64,000 nt of DNA from Klebsiella quasipneumoniae subsp. quasipneumoniae (GCF_020525925.1 NZ_CP084876.1:3410001-3474000), one strand, 5' to 3'; shown: positions 8,883 to 19,824, numbered from the stretch's first letter. A program made the numbers and translations. The notes: generated by a model not told the origin, from the letters alone.

Positions 8883-9050
8883 TCAGGCCGTTAGTACCCT
8901 GTCCTCCATGGCTTCTCGCCAGCCTCCCAGCCACCATGAGCGTTGATTCAAGCTCTGGTATGGACACATTTCTTTCGATCTTCCTGCGATACCCGCCTGA
9001 TATCCGCGTTGATGTGCCCGTTCCAGGCGATCTCGTTTTTGTCTCTTCAT
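8883..9050 (-). CDS. rmf: Ribosome modulation factor
   Basis: Translating the minus strand from the ATG at 9050 gives a 55-residue basic protein, MKRQKRDRLERAHQRGYQAG...CPYQSLNQRSWWLGGWREAM, with the conserved RMF features and length. RMF converts 70S ribosomes to 100S dimers in stationary phase. An ACGAGG ribosome binding site lies just upstream. The gene faces fabA and lies upstream of the pqi group, as in E. coli. The 190-nt AT-rich leader above it (9051-9240) should hold its growth-phase promoter. Confidence 0.96.
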   Translation of the reverse strand: MKRQKRDRLERAHQRGYQAGIAGRSKEMCPYQSLNQRSWWLGGWREAMEDRVLTA

Positions 9051-9244
9051 GCCTCGTTTCCCTCATTCTTTGATCTGGTGGAAAAGAAAACAGTGGTCGC
9101 AAATTGTGCAGCCACGGGTTACGAATACCGCGAAATGAAGGCGACGTCAATGCGCAAAATTCACGCCATTGTCATATTTGTGACCTATATAAGAGTTCAT
9201 TTTTTGTTCACCTGGCACACCGGCCGGTAACGAACTGACTTGAC

Positions 9245-9280
9245 AAAAAAAAGCCGCGCGGCTCAGATGAACCGCGCGGC
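9245..9280 (-). terminator. pqiABC operon terminator
   Basis: GCCGCGCGG (9253-9261) and CCGCGCGGC (9272-9280) form a perfect 9-bp stem. On the minus strand the stem is followed by eight T. It lies 22 nt past the pqiC stop. Confidence 0.93.
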
Positions 9281-9302
9281 AGATCAGCGTGATGAATTTT
9301 AC

Positions 9303-9866
9303 TTATGGCAGACGGTTAAGCTCGCTGGCAATGGCTGCCGCCTCCTGGCTCCACGCCTGCGCCAGGGTCTTGACCATCGCATCATATCCATCCTGATCCT
9401 GCTTAAGCACGATGTTAAACGGGCGCTTGATCAGCTGCCCCTGATGCTTCAGCAGCCACTCACCGCTGACGATAACCCGCCCGTCGTAGCGTCCGTGAAA
9501 GCCGTTGACCGCGACGTTGAGCGTATCCTGTTCGCTACCCAGCGGCTGGGATGACACTACCCAGCCCGGCAGCTGTTGGCTCAGGTTCGCCACCAGCGTA
9601 GTGCGCAGCTGCTGGTCCAGCGGGCTGGCCCACAGATTATTATTGGCGATCACATACTGTACGTCGGTGGTCTGGTAGACCACCCCGTTACCCGCCAGAT
9701 AATCCGGGATGCTGACCTGCTCAACCCACAGCAGACGTGCCCCCTGGCTGGCGGCGCGCTGTGCGCCGCCCTGCGCCACCGGCAGCTGGTAATACGTTTT
9801 GCTTTCGCCGCCGCTACTGCATGCCGTCAGCACGCATACGGTTGCCGCGAGTAACCATTTTTTCAT
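9303..9866 (-). CDS. pqiC: Outer membrane lipoprotein PqiC
   Basis: 187 residues with a lipoprotein signal ending LTAC, so lipidation is expected at Cys16. The rest matches the PqiC/YmbA ABC-type auxiliary fold. PqiC sits in the outer membrane and joins PqiB in a transenvelope lipid-transport bridge. Its start overlaps the pqiB stop by one base (TAATG), indicating translational coupling. Confidence 0.94.
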   Translation of the reverse strand: MKKWLLAATVCVLTACSSGGESKTYYQLPVAQGGAQRAASQGARLLWVEQVSIPDYLAGNGVVYQTTDVQYVIANNNLWASPLDQQLRTTLVANLSQQLPGWVVSSQPLGSEQDTLNVAVNGFHGRYDGRVIVSGEWLLKHQGQLIKRPFNIVLKQDQDGYDAMVKTLAQAWSQEAAAIASELNRLP

Positions 9867-11503
9867 TATTTCGCTCCCTTCGGCTGTGGGTCTTTTTTAT
9901 CCTTCGCCTCAAATACCAGCGCATTGCTCTTATCATTGAGCGTTTTCAGGACCGGCTGCAGCTCGCGCAGCACCTGATCCAGACGCTGCATATCGGCCAC
10001 CATCTTATTGTAGGCCGCGGAGCCCGGCTGGAAGCCCTGCATGCTGCGGTTCAGCTCGCGCAGCGTCGTCTGCATATCGGCAGGCAACTGCTGCATCGAC
10101 TGGCTGGAGGTGATCTTATTCAGACTATCCAGCGTGGTCTGCACGTGCTGCATGGTCTTCTCGCTCTGCGCCAGGGTGCTCGTCGCCTGCTCCAGCAACG
10201 GATTGAGCGGCAGGTTATTAATCTTATCCAGCGCATCCATCAGACGCTGCTGGATCTGCGCCAGACCACCGCTGATGGTCGGGATAATCGGATAGCCGTT
10301 AAACTCCTGCATTTTCCCGCGCGGCGGCGCCTTCGGATAGAAGTCGAGATCGATATACAGCGCGCCGGTCACCAGATTGCCGGTTTTCAGCGAGCCGCGC
10401 AGTCCGCGGTTGATCAGATCGTCAATGTGGGCGCGAATATTCGGATCGCCGCCCAGCTGGTTAATCAGACGTTGCGGTTCAACCCGCACTTCCACCGGAA
10501 TGCGATAGTCGTCGTTCAAACGCTGCTTCAGACCGGGGATGAAGAATGGCACTTTGCCGACGGTTCCCAGACGGATGCCGCGGAACTCCACCGGCGCGCC
10601 GGGCTGCAGGCCGCGAACTGAGTCTTTGAAGAACATCACATAGTCAATATGTTCGGTAAAGACCGAATCCTGGATGCTCTTCTGATCGTCAAACAGATGG
10701 TATTCCGTTTTATTCGCCACCGGCTCGCCGAGATCCAGTCCTTCCGGAATATCGAAGCTCACGCCGCCGCCAAACAGCGTCGACAGCGAGCCCATCTCGA
10801 CGCGCATCCCCGCCGAGGTCAAATCGACAGCGATCCCACTGTCTTTCCAGAAGCGGACATTGGTGGTTACCAGGCGGTCATTGGGCGCATTGATGAACAA
10901 CTGATAAGTGATACGACGTTTCTGGGTGTCGAAGGTGCTGGTTTCCACCGACCCCACGCGATAGCCGCGGAACAGCACCGGATCGCCCGGCGACAGCTGG
11001 CCCGCCTTGCTGCTCTCCAGCAGAATACGGATCCCCTTGGCGTCCGGCGAGGCCAGCGGCGGAGAATCAAGCAGCGGATACTGCTCCGGCACCGTACCTT
11101 TCGACCCCGGCTGCAGTTCAATATAGGCCCCGGACAATAATGTTCCCAGGCCACTGATCCCCTCGCGCCCTACCTGCGGTTTAACCACCCAGAAGACGGA
11201 ATCGTTGTGCAGTAATTTCTGCATCCCGGAATTGAGGCGGGCTTTGATTTCCACGTGGGTTAAATCGTCGGTCAGCGTGGCGCTCTCCACCACCCCAACG
11301 TCCACGCTACGGCTCTTGATACGGGTTTTTCCCCCTTCAATCCCCTCCGCATTCGTGGTGATCAGCGTGACCTCAGGTCCCTGATGGCTGTAATGATAAA
11401 ACAGGATCCACGCCCCGATCAGCGCAGTGACGATAGGGAAGATCCACACCGGTGACCAGTTCTTCACCTTCTGCACTTTCGCTTCTCCGCTCTTATTTTC
11501 CAT
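9866..11503 (-). CDS. pqiB: Paraquat-inducible MCE protein PqiB
   Basis: 545 residues. One N-terminal membrane helix (about residues 17-37, VWIFPIVTALIGAWILFYHY) is followed by three MCE domains and a C-terminal helical region (about 435-520), the layout of the PqiB hexameric syringe that spans the periplasm and carries lipids. I chose the ATG at 11503: it matches the family start MENKSGEAK and has GAGGAAAG upstream. The longer upstream frame overlaps pqiA. It overlaps the pqiA end by 11 nt. Confidence 0.95.
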   Translation of the reverse strand: MENKSGEAKVQKVKNWSPVWIFPIVTALIGAWILFYHYSHQGPEVTLITTNAEGIEGGKTRIKSRSVDVGVVESATLTDDLTHVEIKARLNSGMQKLLHNDSVFWVVKPQVGREGISGLGTLLSGAYIELQPGSKGTVPEQYPLLDSPPLASPDAKGIRILLESSKAGQLSPGDPVLFRGYRVGSVETSTFDTQKRRITYQLFINAPNDRLVTTNVRFWKDSGIAVDLTSAGMRVEMGSLSTLFGGGVSFDIPEGLDLGEPVANKTEYHLFDDQKSIQDSVFTEHIDYVMFFKDSVRGLQPGAPVEFRGIRLGTVGKVPFFIPGLKQRLNDDYRIPVEVRVEPQRLINQLGGDPNIRAHIDDLINRGLRGSLKTGNLVTGALYIDLDFYPKAPPRGKMQEFNGYPIIPTISGGLAQIQQRLMDALDKINNLPLNPLLEQATSTLAQSEKTMQHVQTTLDSLNKITSSQSMQQLPADMQTTLRELNRSMQGFQPGSAAYNKMVADMQRLDQVLRELQPVLKTLNDKSNALVFEAKDKKDPQPKGAK

Positions 11504-12761
11504 GTTGTTGTCTTTCCTCATGGCTTGAATCTGGCTCACGATCCCACAGTAAACGGGGATCAAACGTCATGGCTGAAAACATGGTCATCACCACCACCAG
11601 CGCAAACATAACCGCGCCGATGGCGGGATAGATATTCATCAACCCTCCCATGCGCACCAGCGCAGAGAGTACGGCGATGACAAAAACATCAATCATTGAC
11701 CAGCGGCCAACAAATTCCACCACTTCATAGATCAGATGCATGCGTTCCGAATCGCGCGCACCGTTGCCATTGGCATTCCAGCACAGCCAGGCGATAGCGA
11801 TCATCTTTAGCGTCGGCACCATAATACTGGCAATAAAAATCACCAGCGCCACCGGATAAGACCCCTCGCTCCACAGTAAAATTACCCCGGCCATGATGGT
11901 TGACGGCATTTTATCGCCCAGCAGATCGGTGATCATGATCGGCATAATATTGGCGGGGAGATAGAGGATAAATGAGGTCACCAGCAGGGCCAGCGTCCAC
12001 TGCAGGCTGTTTTTACGCCGCGCCGTTCCTTTACTATGACAGCGCGGGCAGACCGTCTGGTCGACGGGTAACACCGCCGTGCAGCAGGCGCAGGAGCGCA
12101 GCCCCTGGCGGATGCCGGCCACTCCGACCTTCAGCGGTTGGCTAATGGCTGGCATGGGGGCAATATCATCCCACAGCCAGCGGCGGTCGACGCACTGGAA
12201 AGTGCGTAACTGCAGCAGACAAAACATGCACCACGGAACAAAGCTCAGACCGATACCGATATCGCCATAGGCCATCAGCTTAACGAAGCTCACCAGCACG
12301 CCGGCAAGAAAGATCTCCGCCATTCCCCACGTCTTCAGGTGAAACAGAATTCGCGCCAGAAACGCTTTCAGGCCAGCGGGCATCCTGACCCGATTGACCA
12401 ACAGCAGAATGGTGACCAGGCAAAAGGCCGGTACCAGTTGCACAAAGAGTAAAAAGAAGGTGCCGAGGCTGGCGTAATCCTCGGTAAATAACACATTGGG
12501 AATTTCCAACAGCTCTATTTCGCTGCTGATCCCGCCCACTTTCATGTAGATAAATGGAAACAGGTTGGCCAACAGCAGCATAAACAGCGCGACCAACGCG
12601 TAAGCCGTGGGACGCTGGCGAGGCGCGTCCCACGTGGTGGTTAACGTTGTACCGCAGCGCGGGCAAGCGGCTTTCTGGCGATGCTCCAGCTGCGGCAAAG
12701 CCACCAGCAAATCACATTGGGGACATAAAATATGTCGCGCAGCATGATGATGATCGCACAT
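11493..12761 (-). CDS. pqiA: Paraquat-inducible membrane protein PqiA
   Basis: 422 residues. Two similar halves each begin with a zinc-ribbon-like Cys pair set (CPQC...CPRC near residues 14-37; CACC...CPRC around residue 225), followed by four predicted membrane helices. PqiA is the inner membrane partner of PqiB in the MCE lipid-transport system and is induced by superoxide through SoxRS in E. coli. It lies 14 nt downstream of uup and overlaps pqiB. Confidence 0.95.
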   Translation of the reverse strand: MCDHHHAARHILCPQCDLLVALPQLEHRQKAACPRCGTTLTTTWDAPRQRPTAYALVALFMLLLANLFPFIYMKVGGISSEIELLEIPNVLFTEDYASLGTFFLLFVQLVPAFCLVTILLLVNRVRMPAGLKAFLARILFHLKTWGMAEIFLAGVLVSFVKLMAYGDIGIGLSFVPWCMFCLLQLRTFQCVDRRWLWDDIAPMPAISQPLKVGVAGIRQGLRSCACCTAVLPVDQTVCPRCHSKGTARRKNSLQWTLALLVTSFILYLPANIMPIMITDLLGDKMPSTIMAGVILLWSEGSYPVALVIFIASIMVPTLKMIAIAWLCWNANGNGARDSERMHLIYEVVEFVGRWSMIDVFVIAVLSALVRMGGLMNIYPAIGAVMFALVVVMTMFSAMTFDPRLLWDREPDSSHEERQQHGK

Positions 12762-12775
12762 GACAACTCCTCGGC

Positions 12776-14683
12776 TCAGGCGCCGTTCTTTAATCCTTCG
12801 AGATATTCCCAGCGTTCAAAGGCTGCTTCCAGCGCCTGTTCCGCTTCGGCCAGCTTTGCCAGCACCTGCTGCGTGCGATCGTGCGGTTGTCCAAAGAAGT
12901 CGGGATCGGCAACCTGTTCCTGCAGCGTCTGCAGTTCGGCCTCGAGAGCTTCCAGCTTCTGCGGCAGCTGTTCCAGCTCGCGCTGCAGGTTATAGCTTAG
13001 TTTGTTCCCACCGCGTTTGACAGTTTCTGCTTTTGGCTGAGCGACTTCCATCGTTTTTTTCGCTGCCGGCTGCTTCTGCGCCAACGACTGGGCCTGCTGG
13101 CCGCGGGCATCGTGATAGCCGCCGATGTACTGGCCGATGCGACCGCCGCCTTCGAAGATCCAGCATTCGGTTACGGTGTTATCCACGAACTGACGATCGT
13201 GGCTTACCAGCATCACGGTGCCCTGATAGCCATCGATCAGCTCTTCCAGCAGCTCCAGCGTTTCGACATCCAGGTCGTTTGTCGGTTCATCGAGAATCAA
13301 TAAGTTGCTGGGTTTCAGGAACAGCCGCGCCAGCAGCAGGCGGTTACGTTCCCCACCGGAGAGCGCGCGCACCGGGGTCATCGCCCGTTTTGGATGGAAC
13401 AGGAAGTCCTGCAGGTAGCCCAGCACATGGCGCGGCTTACCGTTAACCATCACCTCTTGCTTACCTTCCGCGAGGTTATCCATCACCGTCCGATCCGGAT
13501 CCAGCTCTGCGCGGTGCTGGTCGAAGTAGGCGACTTCCAGTTTAGTACCGACGTGGATCCGCCCGCTGTCGGCCTGCAGCTGGCCAAGCATCAGCTTCAG
13601 CAGCGTGGTTTTCCCACAGCCGTTGGGGCCAATCAGGGCAATCTTGTCGCCACGCTGGATCTGCGCGGAGAAATCTTTCACCAGCACTTTGCCATCAACC
13701 TGGTAGTTGACGTTCTCCATTTCGAACACGATTTTGCCGGAGCGCGAAGCCTCTTCAACCTGCATTCTGGCACTGCCCATCACTTCCCGGCGCTCTCCGC
13801 GCTCGCGACGCATCGCCTTCAGGGCGCGAACGCGGCCTTCGTTACGCGTGCGGCGCGCTTTGATCCCCTGGCGGATCCATACCTCTTCCTGGGCCAGCTT
13901 GCGGTCGAATTCCGCATTCTGCAGCTCTTCAACCCGCAGGGCTTCCTCTTTATCCAGCAGATACTGATCGTAATCGCCCGGGTAGGTCACCAGCTTGCCG
14001 CGATCGAGGTCGACGATGCGCGTCGCCATATTGCGGATAAAGGAGCGGTCGTGCGAAATAAAGATAATGGTGCCTTTAAAGGTTTTGAGGAACCCTTCCA
14101 GCCAGTCGATGGTTTCGATATCCAGGTGGTTGGTGGGTTCATCGAGCAGCAGCACGCGCGGCCCGCTGACCAGCGCGCGGCCCAGCGCCGCTTTACGCAG
14201 CCAGCCACCGGACAGGGATGCCAGCTGCGCGTTGGCGTCGAGACCAAGCTGCTCAATCACTTCGTTAATGCGGCTGTCCAGCTGCCACAGCCCCAGGTTA
14301 TCGAGCTGCTCCTGCAGGCGCGCCAGTTCATTTAAATTTTTGTCACTCGGATCGGTCATGACCTGATGCGACACGTCATGATAGGCCTTCAGGTAGGCCG
14401 CCTGCTCGGCGATGCCTTCCGCGACAAAATCGTACACCGTACCGGCGACATTGCGCGGCGGATCCTGCTGCAGACGCGCCACAATCAGATCCTGTTCATA
14501 AATAATGCGCCCGTCATCCAGCCCCTGCTCGCGGTTGAGGATCTTCATCAGGGTCGATTTACCGGCGCCGTTGCGTCCGACGAGGCAGACGCGTTCGTTA
14601 TCTTCGATATGCAGCTCGGCATTATCCAGCAGCGGCGCATCGCTGAAGGAAAGCCAGGCGCCGTGCATACTAATCAGTGACAT
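12776..14683 (-). CDS. uup: ABC-F ATPase Uup
   Basis: 635 residues. Two ATP-binding cassettes are visible: Walker A GRNGAGKST (residues 36-44) with signature LSGGW, and a second cassette with GPNGCGKTT and LSGGERNR. Between them is the ABC-F interdomain linker (KARRTRNEGRVRAL). A C-terminal coiled coil rich in Gln/Glu binds DNA in E. coli Uup. There are no membrane segments. Uup influences precise transposon excision and ribosome-related functions. It follows rlmKL by 12 nt and precedes pqiA. Confidence 0.96.
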   Translation of the reverse strand: MSLISMHGAWLSFSDAPLLDNAELHIEDNERVCLVGRNGAGKSTLMKILNREQGLDDGRIIYEQDLIVARLQQDPPRNVAGTVYDFVAEGIAEQAAYLKAYHDVSHQVMTDPSDKNLNELARLQEQLDNLGLWQLDSRINEVIEQLGLDANAQLASLSGGWLRKAALGRALVSGPRVLLLDEPTNHLDIETIDWLEGFLKTFKGTIIFISHDRSFIRNMATRIVDLDRGKLVTYPGDYDQYLLDKEEALRVEELQNAEFDRKLAQEEVWIRQGIKARRTRNEGRVRALKAMRRERGERREVMGSARMQVEEASRSGKIVFEMENVNYQVDGKVLVKDFSAQIQRGDKIALIGPNGCGKTTLLKLMLGQLQADSGRIHVGTKLEVAYFDQHRAELDPDRTVMDNLAEGKQEVMVNGKPRHVLGYLQDFLFHPKRAMTPVRALSGGERNRLLLARLFLKPSNLLILDEPTNDLDVETLELLEELIDGYQGTVMLVSHDRQFVDNTVTECWIFEGGGRIGQYIGGYHDARGQQAQSLAQKQPAAKKTMEVAQPKAETVKRGGNKLSYNLQRELEQLPQKLEALEAELQTLQEQVADPDFFGQPHDRTQQVLAKLAEAEQALEAAFERWEYLEGLKNGA

Positions 14684-14695
14684 TCTTTATTCCTT

Positions 14696-16801
14696 TCAGG
14701 CTGCGGTAATCAGCCAGCAGTTGTGGATCTGACGGTTGCGGGCAAAATCCTGCGACAGCGTTTTTTGCGAAATCTCTTGCGCCTTCAGGCCAAGCGCCGC
14801 CAGCCCGTCATGATCCATACGGAAACCGCGTTTGTTATTCGAGAACATAATGGTGCCGCCTTTACGCAGCAGACGTTTCAGATCGGTCATCAGGCGAATG
14901 TGATCGCGCTGGACGTCGAAAGCATCTTCCATTCGTTTGGAGTTGGAGAAGGTCGGCGGATCGATAAAGATCAGATCGAACTGCTCGGTGCTCTCCCGCA
15001 GCCAGCCCAGCACGTCCGCCTGCATCAGGCGATGCGCGCGGCCGGTCAGGCCATTGAGACGCAGGTTGCGTTCCGCCCATTCCAGGTAGGTGCGCGACAT
15101 ATCCACCGTGGTGGTGGAGCGCGCGCCGCCGAGACCGGCGTGGACGCTGGCGCTGCCGGTATAGGAGAACAGGTTCAGGAAGTCCTTGCCTTTGCTCATC
15201 TGGCCGAGCATACGGCGGGCGATACGGTGGTCGAGGAACAGACCGGTATCCAGGTAGTCGGTGAGGTTGACCCACAGGCGCGCGTTGTACTCCTGCACCT
15301 CGATAAAGTCGCCCTTCTCCGCCATCTTCTGGTACTGGTTTTTCCCCTTCTGCCGCTCGCGGGTCTTCAGCACCAGCTTGTTAGGCGCCATGTCCAGTAC
15401 GGCGATGGTCGCGGCGATAATATCGAACAGGCGCTGGCGCGCTTTGTGCGCATCGACGGTTTTCGGCGGGGCATATTCCTGGACCACCACCCAGTCGGCG
15501 TAGCGGTCGATGGCCACGTTGTATTCCGGCAGGTCAGCATCGTACAGGCGATAGCATTCAATGCCTTCCTGACGGGCCCATTTTTCAAACTTCTTCAGGT
15601 TCTTACGCAGACGGTTAGCAAAATCTTCCGCCAGCATCGCCGGCTTGCCGCCTTCGCTCTCCGCCAGGTGATAATTCTTCTGTACGCAGTCCAGCGGGCC
15701 GTTCTTGGCTTTAAACTGTTTGTCGGCGCGCAGCTGCAGGCAGCTTAACAGCTCCGGCGAGGCGCTGAACACCGACAGGTTCCAGCCGCCAAACTGACTT
15801 TTCATGATCCGGCCCAGCAGGCTGTGCAGGGCAATCAGCGCCGGCTCGCTTTCCAGACGCTCGCCGTACGGCGGGTTGCTGATCACGGTGCCGTACGGGC
15901 CTTTCGGTAGCGGATTATTCAGCTGGGCGACGTCTTTGACTTCAAAATCGATCAGCTCGCCGATGCCGGCCCGACGGGCGTTGCGACGGGCGCGGTCAAT
16001 GACGCGTTCGTCGACATCAGAGCCATAGAAGCGTGACCCATATGCCGCCAGCCCCTGACGGGCGCGCGTTTGCGCTTCCGCTTTCACTTCTTTCCAGATG
16101 GCGTCGTCGTGCTGCGCCCAGCCGCCAAAGCCCCAGTGGCCGCGGTGCAGACCCGGCGCGCGGTCGGTCGCCAGCATCGCCGCCTCAATCAGCAGGGTAC
16201 CGGAGCCGCACATCGGATCGAGGAGCGGGGTGCCCGGCACCCAGCCGGAGCGCATCACGATCGCCGCCGCGAGGTTTTCTTTGATCGGCGCCATACCGGT
16301 GCCATCGCGGTAGCCGCGCAGGTGCAGGCCTTCGCCGCTCAGATCCAGCGAGATGTGCGCCGTCTCTTTGTTCAGCCAGACGTTGATCCGCAGATCGGGC
16401 GACTCACGATCGACGTTCGGGCGCGGCAGGTTCTTACGGGTGAAGCTGTCGACAATGGCGTCTTTGACCTTCAGCGCACCGTACTGGCTGTTGCGGATCT
16501 CCTCATTGAGGCCGCTAAAATGCACCGCGAAGGTGGCGCCAGGGTTGAACATCTCCGTCCACGGAATGGCCTGTACGCCGAGGTACAGATCCAGATCGCT
16601 GTATACGCGACACTCGCCCAGCGGCAGCATGATGCGCGAAGCCAGCCGGCTCCACATCAGGCTTTGATACAGCAGGCGCGTATCCCCCTGAAAATGGACC
16701 CCGCCCTGGACTACCTGGCAGTCCGTCGCGCCAAGCCCTTCCAGTTCAGTTTTTAACAGCTCTTCCAGCCCACGAGCCGTACTGGCAAACAGAGAATTCA
16801 T
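14696..16801 (-). CDS. rlmL: Bifunctional 23S rRNA methyltransferase RlmKL
   Basis: 701 residues. An N-terminal THUMP domain is followed by the RlmL methyltransferase (m2G2445; catalytic SNPPYGERL motif) and the C-terminal RlmK methyltransferase (m7G2069; [13 protein letters not shown] and [11 protein letters not shown] motifs). Both active sites are present, so the fusion typical of gammaproteobacteria is intact. It heads the leftward group rlmKL-uup-pqiABC. Confidence 0.96.
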   Translation of the reverse strand: MNSLFASTARGLEELLKTELEGLGATDCQVVQGGVHFQGDTRLLYQSLMWSRLASRIMLPLGECRVYSDLDLYLGVQAIPWTEMFNPGATFAVHFSGLNEEIRNSQYGALKVKDAIVDSFTRKNLPRPNVDRESPDLRINVWLNKETAHISLDLSGEGLHLRGYRDGTGMAPIKENLAAAIVMRSGWVPGTPLLDPMCGSGTLLIEAAMLATDRAPGLHRGHWGFGGWAQHDDAIWKEVKAEAQTRARQGLAAYGSRFYGSDVDERVIDRARRNARRAGIGELIDFEVKDVAQLNNPLPKGPYGTVISNPPYGERLESEPALIALHSLLGRIMKSQFGGWNLSVFSASPELLSCLQLRADKQFKAKNGPLDCVQKNYHLAESEGGKPAMLAEDFANRLRKNLKKFEKWARQEGIECYRLYDADLPEYNVAIDRYADWVVVQEYAPPKTVDAHKARQRLFDIIAATIAVLDMAPNKLVLKTRERQKGKNQYQKMAEKGDFIEVQEYNARLWVNLTDYLDTGLFLDHRIARRMLGQMSKGKDFLNLFSYTGSASVHAGLGGARSTTTVDMSRTYLEWAERNLRLNGLTGRAHRLMQADVLGWLRESTEQFDLIFIDPPTFSNSKRMEDAFDVQRDHIRLMTDLKRLLRKGGTIMFSNNKRGFRMDHDGLAALGLKAQEISQKTLSQDFARNRQIHNCWLITAA

Positions 16802-16834
16802 ATCGTCACTTTTACTTAAAGAAAATTGGTGCGC

Positions 16835-16862
16835 ATTATAGCCAATATGTGCCCTATGTCAT
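16835..16862 (-). promoter_or_regulatory. rlmKL promoter
   Basis: On the minus strand, ATGACA (16862-16857) and TATAAT (16840-16835) are 16 nt apart and lie 34 nt before the rlmKL start. The match to a sigma-70 promoter is good. Confidence 0.65.
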
Positions 16863-16900
16863 AAAGTTATAGGCTTATTTTTGGAACCCGGAGGCAGCGT

Positions 16901-18010
16901 ATGGTAACGCTCTCGCGTCTTTTTATTCATCCCGTTAAATCCATGCGCGGCATGGGCCTGACCCACGCCTTTGCCGATATCAGCGGCCTGGCCTTCGATC
17001 GCCTGTTTATGGTCACCGAAACCGACGGCACCTTTATTACCGCCCGTCAGTTTCCGCAAATGGTGAAATTTATTCCGGCGCCGCTGCATGATGGCCTTCA
17101 CCTGACCGCACCGGACGGCAGCAGCGCCGTGGTGCGTTTTAACGATTTCGCCCCTCAGGCCGAGCCGACAGAAGTCTGGGGCAACCATTTTACCGCCCTT
17201 ATCGCGCCCGCCGCCGTTAATCAGTGGCTCAGCGGCTTTTTCAATCGCGATGTCCAGCTGCGCTGGCTGGGGCCACAGTTAACCCGCCGGGTGAAGCGCC
17301 ACGATGCGGTACCGCTCTCCTTCGCCGACGGCTACCCTTACCTGCTGGCTAACGAGGCCTCGCTGCGCGACCTGCAGCAGCGCTGCCCGGCAAGCGTAAG
17401 CATAGAACAGTTTCGCCCTAATCTCGTGGTCACCGGCGCGGCGGCCTGGGATGAAGACAGCTGGAAAGTGATCCGCGTCGGCGAGGTGGTATTTGACGTC
17501 GCCAAGCCGTGCAGCCGCTGCATTTTTACCACCGTCAGTCCGGAGCGCGGGCAGAAGCATCCCAGCGGAGAGCCGCTGGAAACCTTAAAGCGCTTCCGCA
17601 CCGCGCAGGATAATGGCGATGTCGACTTTGGTCAGAACCTGATAGCCCGTAACAGCGGCGTGATCCGGGTGGGGGATGAAGTGGAAATCCTCGCCCGCGG
17701 CCCGGCGAAAGCCTACGGCGCCGGCGAAAGCGACGATACCCCGGCTCCCGAGGCGCAGCAGCAGGCCACGGTTGCCATTGAATGGCAGGGTCAACAATTT
17801 ACCGGCAATAACCAGCAGGTGCTGCTGGAACAACTGGAGCAACAGGGCATTCGCGTACCCTACTCGTGTCGGGCGGGGATCTGCGGCAGCTGCCGCATCC
17901 GTCTTGAAGAGGGGGAAGTGAGTCCGTTAAAGAAAAATGCGGTCGCCGGAGATGGCACCATTCTCGCCTGCAGCTGCGTGCCGAAAACGGCCCTGCGCCT
18001 GGCGCCTTAA
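16901..18010 (+). CDS. ycbX: MOSC domain / 2Fe-2S protein YcbX (N-hydroxylated base detoxification)
   Basis: 369 residues. It has an N-terminal MOSC_N beta-barrel, a MOSC domain (about 100-270; [14 protein letters not shown] holds the cysteine expected to bind molybdenum cofactor) and a C-terminal plant-type ferredoxin domain (about 283-369) with CRAGICGSC and a later Cys. In E. coli, YcbX gives molybdenum-cofactor-dependent resistance to 6-hydroxylaminopurine. A GGAGG lies near the ATG. Its stop overlaps the zapC stop by 4 nt. Confidence 0.94.
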   Translation: MVTLSRLFIHPVKSMRGMGLTHAFADISGLAFDRLFMVTETDGTFITARQFPQMVKFIPAPLHDGLHLTAPDGSSAVVRFNDFAPQAEPTEVWGNHFTALIAPAAVNQWLSGFFNRDVQLRWLGPQLTRRVKRHDAVPLSFADGYPYLLANEASLRDLQQRCPASVSIEQFRPNLVVTGAAAWDEDSWKVIRVGEVVFDVAKPCSRCIFTTVSPERGQKHPSGEPLETLKRFRTAQDNGDVDFGQNLIARNSGVIRVGDEVEILARGPAKAYGAGESDDTPAPEAQQQATVAIEWQGQQFTGNNQQVLLEQLEQQGIRVPYSCRAGICGSCRIRLEEGEVSPLKKNAVAGDGTILACSCVPKTALRLAP

Positions 18011-18549
18011 ACCGCCTGCCCCAGGCTGTAGCTGACCGCGCTTTGCGCCGGCTGCAGCCTGTCGTTCATGATTTTAATCACATCGCCCAGCTGCATAACG
18101 CGGCCGGCAAGCGTGAGACCCGGCTGGGCCAGCAGACAAAGCGCGGCGTTATCGCCCGGCTCCACCACCAGCAAATTGACCTGCTCCCCGGTATCGCTCA
18201 GCCAGACGCAGGCCGCGTCGCCGCCGCTCGGCTGCCAGTGATGGGGATGGGCGACGAAGTGCCAGCTTTTCGGCATCTGCGGTTTGAGAAAACGGATCGC
18301 GGTTAATGCGTTGAGGACTAATTCCGCCCGCTGCTCTTTCGACAACTCGAAATCGCGGCATTTTTCTTCAAAGGAGAAATAGAGCGCGGCGTCATCGACG
18401 CAGAATCCCGATGGGGCAAAAGCGTCCGGGGTCAGCATGCGCCGGGCGAAGCGCGAGCGAAATAACATGCCATTGGCCAGATCGAGCATCATGCGGTCGT
18501 GCTCTTCATCGTAATACCAACGCCAGTTATCGTCAGGTTTAATCCGCAT
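18007..18549 (-). CDS. zapC: Cell division protein ZapC
   Basis: 180 residues, the ZapC length, starting [34 protein letters not shown]. ZapC binds FtsZ and stabilises Z-ring bundles. It is convergent with ycbX (4-nt overlap of coding ends) and lies downstream of pyrD, from which it is separated by a terminator, so it needs its own promoter in the AT-rich 18550-18660 stretch. Confidence 0.95.
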   Translation of the reverse strand: MRIKPDDNWRWYYDEEHDRMMLDLANGMLFRSRFARRMLTPDAFAPSGFCVDDAALYFSFEEKCRDFELSKEQRAELVLNALTAIRFLKPQMPKSWHFVAHPHHWQPSGGDAACVWLSDTGEQVNLLVVEPGDNAALCLLAQPGLTLAGRVMQLGDVIKIMNDRLQPAQSAVSYSLGQAV

Positions 18550-18661
18550 TTTTCCCCCTGTCCCCTTTCATACGCCTCTGCAAAGTTGTTGCGACTTGCC
18601 GCAGAATATTTTCTAAAATTAAGAAAAGTCTAAAATGTTTAAATAAGCAACAGTGAGGGAA

Positions 18662-18696
18662 TATAAAACAACCAGGGCCGGAAATAAAGCCCTGGG
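18662..18696 (-). terminator. pyrD terminator
   Basis: CCAGGGC (18672-18678) pairs with GCCCTGG (18689-18695). On the minus strand the stem is followed by TTGTTTTAT, about 25 nt after the pyrD stop. Confidence 0.8.
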
Positions 18697-18718
18697 TGGG
18701 ATTCAGAGGAGGAAAAGA

Positions 18719-19729
18719 TTAGATGTGGGTAACAATTTCTTTAATCAGCGGCGGACCTTTAAAAATAAATCCGGAATAGATCTGCACCAGCGATGCTCCG
18801 GCGGCCATTTTTTCCCGCGCGGCAATCACGGAATCAATACCGCCCACGCCAATGATAGGCAAGCGGCCATTGAGCTCAGCAGAGAGCATACGGATAATTT
18901 CGGTACTTTTTAATTGTAATGGACGACCGCTAAGTCCGCCGGTCTCATCGCAATGTTTCATTCCCTGAACCAGAGAACGATCGAGGGTGGTATTGGTGGC
19001 AATCACGCCATCAATATTATGACGCACGAGGCTATCGGCAACCTGGATCAATTCCTCAGGCAAAAGATCCGGCGCGATCTTCACGGCGACCGGAACATAT
19101 TTTTGATGCTTCTGCTGCAGCTCAAGCTGCTTATTTTTAATACCGGAGAGTAAATCATCGAGCGCTTCGCCGTATTGCAGCGTGCGCAGCCCCGGGGTAT
19201 TCGGCGAGGAGATATTAATGGCGATATAGCCGGCGTAGGGATAGACTTTTTCCATACAAATCAGGTAATCATCTTTCCCGTGCTCAACCGGCGTGTCTTT
19301 ATTTTTGCCGATATTGATGCCCAGCACGCCGTCAAAATGCGCCTTTTTCACGTTCTCAACCAGGTTATCGACGCCATGGTTATTAAAGCCCATGCGGTTG
19401 ATCAACCCCTCGGCATCCACCAGACGGAAGATCCTTGGCTTATCGTTGCCCGGTTGCGGACGCGGCGTCACGGTGCCGATCTCAATGGATCCAAAACCCA
19501 TCGCGCCCAGCGCGTCAATGCATTCCCCGTTTTTATCCAGCCCGGCCGCCAGACCCAGCGGGTTTTTAAAGGTCAGCCCCATGCAGGTGACAGGCCTGGC
19601 CGGCACCTTCTGGCGAACCAGTATTTCCAGCGGCGTCCCGGTGACACGGCGTAATTGTTGAAAGGTAACTTCATGAGCGCGCTCAGGATCGAGCTGAAAA
19701 AGGGCTTTACGAACGAAGGGGTAGTACAT
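18719..19729 (-). CDS. pyrD: Dihydroorotate dehydrogenase (quinone), class 2
   Basis: 336 residues, the class 2 length. The N-terminal [20 protein letters not shown] helix is the membrane and quinone-binding segment. The FMN barrel carries [11 protein letters not shown] with the catalytic serine (about residue 175). It oxidises dihydroorotate to orotate in pyrimidine synthesis and passes electrons to ubiquinone at the inner membrane. The ATG at 19729 is chosen because AGGAGAG sits 6 nt before it. The leader hairpin and PurR-like site upstream suggest pyrimidine and purine control. Confidence 0.97.
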   Translation of the reverse strand: MYYPFVRKALFQLDPERAHEVTFQQLRRVTGTPLEILVRQKVPARPVTCMGLTFKNPLGLAAGLDKNGECIDALGAMGFGSIEIGTVTPRPQPGNDKPRIFRLVDAEGLINRMGFNNHGVDNLVENVKKAHFDGVLGINIGKNKDTPVEHGKDDYLICMEKVYPYAGYIAINISSPNTPGLRTLQYGEALDDLLSGIKNKQLELQQKHQKYVPVAVKIAPDLLPEELIQVADSLVRHNIDGVIATNTTLDRSLVQGMKHCDETGGLSGRPLQLKSTEIIRMLSAELNGRLPIIGVGGIDSVIAAREKMAAGASLVQIYSGFIFKGPPLIKEIVTHI

Positions 19730-19744
19730 GAACTCTCCTGGATT

Positions 19745-19762
19745 CCCGGTGTGCAAACCGGG
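19745..19762 (-). promoter_or_regulatory. pyrD leader hairpin
   Basis: CCCGGT-GTGCAA-ACCGGG forms a perfect 6-bp stem in the pyrD leader, adjacent to the ribosome binding site. In E. coli pyrC and pyrD, start-site switching by CTP decides whether such a hairpin forms and blocks translation. The same logic is likely here. Confidence 0.7.
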
Positions 19763-19824
19763 GGCGTATTATGTGCGATCTGTTGCGGAAAGGGAATTGA
19801 CCTGCGACAAAAAATCCCCCATCA

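Noticed and set aside
8869..9150. A 93-codon minus-strand frame over rmf
   Set aside because: It is a different frame from rmf, whose 55-codon product matches the family exactly.
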